In this document: piece after piece, positions 62,452 through 64,000 of the stretch
Layout: the number at the start of each line of letters is the position of its first letter
How positions within the stretch are numbered: position 1 is the first letter of the stretch
Origin: Oceaniferula marina
GTDB taxonomy: Bacteria > Verrucomicrobiota > Verrucomicrobiia > Verrucomicrobiales > Akkermansiaceae
Assembly (NCBI RefSeq): GCF_013391475.1
Contig: NZ_JACBAZ010000006.1
Location: 124,001-188,000 of the forward strand
Length of the DNA: 64,000 nucleotides
Direction: 5' to 3'
Notes under the pieces: generated by a model
Databases searched by the model: none
The model's input: the letters and a program-made list of their open reading frames with translations, nothing else
Told to the model about the DNA's origin: nothing
Made by a program: the position numbers and the translations under genes

Positions 62452-62593
62452 GGTAGGGAGGATTGGCCTCAATCCTCCGTGGTAGTCGGATGGGCCTCAT
62501 GCCTTGTGGTAGGGAGGATTGGCCTCAATCCTCCGCAGTAGTCGGATGGGCCTCATGCCTTGTGGTAGGGAGGATTGGCCTCAATCCTCCGCA
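62452..62593. repeat. Tandem 56-bp repeat, two full and one partial unit
   Basis: Units start at 62452, 62508 and 62564 (the third is cut off after about 30 bases). Each begins with a perfect hairpin GGAGGATTG-GCCT-CAATCCTCC and contains a second, weaker GGCCTCA-centred dyad (GGATGGGCCTCATGCC). Units 1 and 2 differ at a few positions only. They end just before the stop of the convergent membrane-protein gene. They could act as a bidirectional transcription end or mRNA-stability array. Confidence 0.85.
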
Positions 62594-62602
62594 GAAACGA
62601 CC

Positions 62603-63115
62603 TTATTGATCCGGGGTTTCCGGCGAATGCTTGAAGTTCTTGTCCAGAAACGACTGGATGGTAAAGATGACAAAGGTGGAGACTCCCCAGGCGAGGCCAA
62701 GCACCACACCGAAGTCGATGATACCACGCCATGGTTGAGGGCAAAAGGAAACCAAGATCACGAGGCAGATAATGCCCAGAGTCAGAATGATGGCCGTGAG
62801 TTGGGTTTTCCGTTTGGCGTGGAAATAGCCCATGCAGAAAAAGGGGGCAAGGAGGCCTCTGAGTAGATGCGGGTGGTCATACAGGTACTTCACCCTGGCT
62901 GCGGTTCGGGGAGAAAACTTCTTTTGGAACCCTCGGTACCCTTCACTCACCAGCATAAATAGGGCGAACAATACGAGCACCACCCATTGCCAGGTGCTGA
63001 GTCCCATATCAATGGCTTCTTTTGCCCGGGGGCTGAGCCGGTAAATGGCGCTGCCAATCAGGGAGCAGACTCCGATAAATCCCCATAGTGCCGCTAGCGT
63101 TCGCATCCCAGTCAT
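62603..63115 (-). CDS. Membrane protein of unknown function
   Basis: A 170-residue protein with about four transmembrane helices (LAALWGFIGVCSLIGSAIYRL, WQWVVLVLFALFMLVSEGYRG, TAIILTLGIICLVILVSF, VVLGLAWGVSTFVIFTIQSF) and a positively charged loop (FQKKFSPRTAARVKYLYDHPH). No known family is recognised. It is separated from the DUF4328-like gene upstream by 108 bp holding a small CGATT-TTTT-AATCG hairpin (about 63177-63190). The gene is read towards the tandem repeat. Confidence 0.6.
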   Translation of the reverse strand: MTGMRTLAALWGFIGVCSLIGSAIYRLSPRAKEAIDMGLSTWQWVVLVLFALFMLVSEGYRGFQKKFSPRTAARVKYLYDHPHLLRGLLAPFFCMGYFHAKRKTQLTAIILTLGIICLVILVSFCPQPWRGIIDFGVVLGLAWGVSTFVIFTIQSFLDKNFKHSPETPDQ

Positions 63116-63223
63116 CCTTGGTGCCGTTCCACCATTTGTAAAGCGGTGTCTTGCTTTGCTGTGACAGCACAGCTTGATCGATTTTTTAATCGAGCGCTAT
63201 ACGGAAGCATGCGGGTTTTCCGG

Positions 63224-63898
63224 TCAGGCTTTCCAGTGGGCTGCCCGGAAAATTTGGGCGTTGGTGATTCTCACGACCAGTGCAATGGTGATGTAGTTGC
63301 GGAGGATGGTCACTGGAATGATGATGAGTGAGAGCCTTTGTGCAATACGGAGCGTTTCCTGATCCGTGGCTACTTCGAAGATCAGGTGGATGCTGGTGGC
63401 GAGGACGAAGAAGAAGATGCAGCTCGACCACCAGAGAGGCAGTAGCAGCGGCATGGCGTCTTCCCGGCCATAACTGGCATTGCGGATTTCCCGCATGGAG
63501 ACGTAGGGTTTCCAGAGAAAGAGAATGGGGATGAAGTAATAACCGACGGCGAGAGCCGGGGTGATGCTCATTTTAGGAGGGTCGAGCAGCCAGGCGTTTT
63601 TGCAGATTCGGTTGATCCAGATAGAGATGATGACAGCCAGAATAATACGCAGGCTGACTTGGGTCATGTGGCTGATCAGGTAGACTTTGACCAGTGGGCC
63701 GTCGGGCTCATACACCACATTGGCCGGCAGCATGTGGTTGAGGATGCCATTGAACAGCACCACCATGGCCTCAATCACGAGAAACGTGATGATAATGATC
63801 TTCAGAGGTCCGTTGTTGCGGAATCGGCCATAGGGGCCGCTGAGACGGATTTCCGAATCAGAGCGAAGTGAGCTGTCGGGGGCGGAGTAGGGGTTCAT
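63224..63898 (-). CDS. Six-helix membrane protein, DUF4328-like
   Basis: A 224-residue inner-membrane protein. The polar N-terminus MNPYSAPDSSLRSDSE is followed by hydrophobic helices and the stretch ISIWINRICKNAWLLDPPKMSITPALAVGYYFIPILFLWKPYVSMREIRNAS, which closely fits DUF4328: a W-x2-R motif, a central Gly/Trp-flanked helix and WKPYxxMxEI. Function unknown. It starts 34 bp before the stop of the probable aspartokinase gene on the same strand. Confidence 0.8.
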   Translation of the reverse strand: MNPYSAPDSSLRSDSEIRLSGPYGRFRNNGPLKIIIITFLVIEAMVVLFNGILNHMLPANVVYEPDGPLVKVYLISHMTQVSLRIILAVIISIWINRICKNAWLLDPPKMSITPALAVGYYFIPILFLWKPYVSMREIRNASYGREDAMPLLLPLWWSSCIFFFVLATSIHLIFEVATDQETLRIAQRLSLIIIPVTILRNYITIALVVRITNAQIFRAAHWKA

Positions 63899-63931
63899 GA
63901 AGAGTGAGGCCTTGCCCCGGGATGGGCAGAA

Positions 63932-64000
63932 TTAGGCCTCGGGTTTTTTGTCCAGATCGAATGCTTCGTGCACGACGCGGGCGGCGTCCTCGATGTTGGT
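63932..64000 (-). CDS. C-terminal end of a probable aspartate kinase
   Basis: Only 22 codons are visible. Read from the right edge they give TNIEDAARVVHEAFDLDKK, then PEA and stop TAA at 63932-63934. The ending A-x-R-x-V-H-x-A-F-x-L resembles the last helix of aspartokinases (LysC), but the piece is too short for certainty. The gene continues beyond the window. Confidence 0.45.
   Translation of the reverse strand, partial: TNIEDAARVVHEAFDLDKKPEA

Noticed and set aside
62452-62593. CRISPR array
   Set aside because: The units are contiguous direct repeats without unique spacers, and no cas genes are near.

Overview
The window reads as a chromosomal segment of a Gram-negative, aerobic, probably marine or polysaccharide-associated member of the Verrucomicrobiota (order Verrucomicrobiales). 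This placement is inference. It rests on LPS genes (lpxA, an LptE-like lipoprotein), a large CotH/lamin-tail exported protein, an exported sulfatase, a B12-riboswitch-controlled TonB receptor, a zwf-opcA pair, and leading genes that mostly lack a Shine-Dalgarno sequence. No tRNA, rRNA, CRISPR array or prophage was seen.

Layout. 1-6.7 kb: end of an AGCS symporter, a YejK/NdpA-like protein, an M15-type peptidase, rsmI, an LptE-like and a BamD-like lipoprotein, a CAP-domain lipoprotein and rnhB. 6.8-15.8 kb: a matrixin-like metalloprotease, a hexuronate pair (SDR dehydrogenase plus uxuA), three poorly known proteins including a pseudokinase-SUMF fusion, and lpxA. 16-23.4 kb: a prepilin, ftsH, a DbpA-type DEAD-box helicase, a membrane protein and a lipase-like lipoprotein. 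23.6-26.8 kb: gap-pgk-tpiA with two clear terminators. 27-32.6 kb: a Sel1 protein, a RhlE-like helicase, a small unknown protein, an exported rhodanese read through an in-frame TGA, a 415-bp mobile-looking element and an ABC-F ATPase. 32.7-41 kb: the CotH protein, nadC, a PDZ protein, and two PilT-like ATPases followed by a membrane-anchored unknown protein. 41.2-47.4 kb: the cobalamin uptake locus (riboswitch, btuB, two BtuF-like proteins, btuD, btuC). 47.4-53.6 kb: two transporters, a sulfatase, a hydrolase and an EEP-family protein. 53.8-58.3 kb: zwf-opcA, thiS, thiH and an NTF2-like protein. 58.4-64 kb: an ExbB/ExbD cluster with two unknown partners, fabF, a thioesterase, two membrane proteins and the end of a probable aspartokinase.

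The main discovery candidate is the rhodanese at 29656-30156. A TGA at 30007-30009 sits where homologues carry cysteine. The rhodanese fold continues in frame to a TAG, and a hairpin with a GGUC loop lies 14 nt after the TGA, much like the E. coli fdhF SECIS. It is probably an exported selenoprotein that standard gene calling would truncate. Several palindromic or tandem repeats (610-763, 30208-30622, 43546-43688 with 45566-45588, 51375-51464, 62452-62593) also deserve a genome-wide look.
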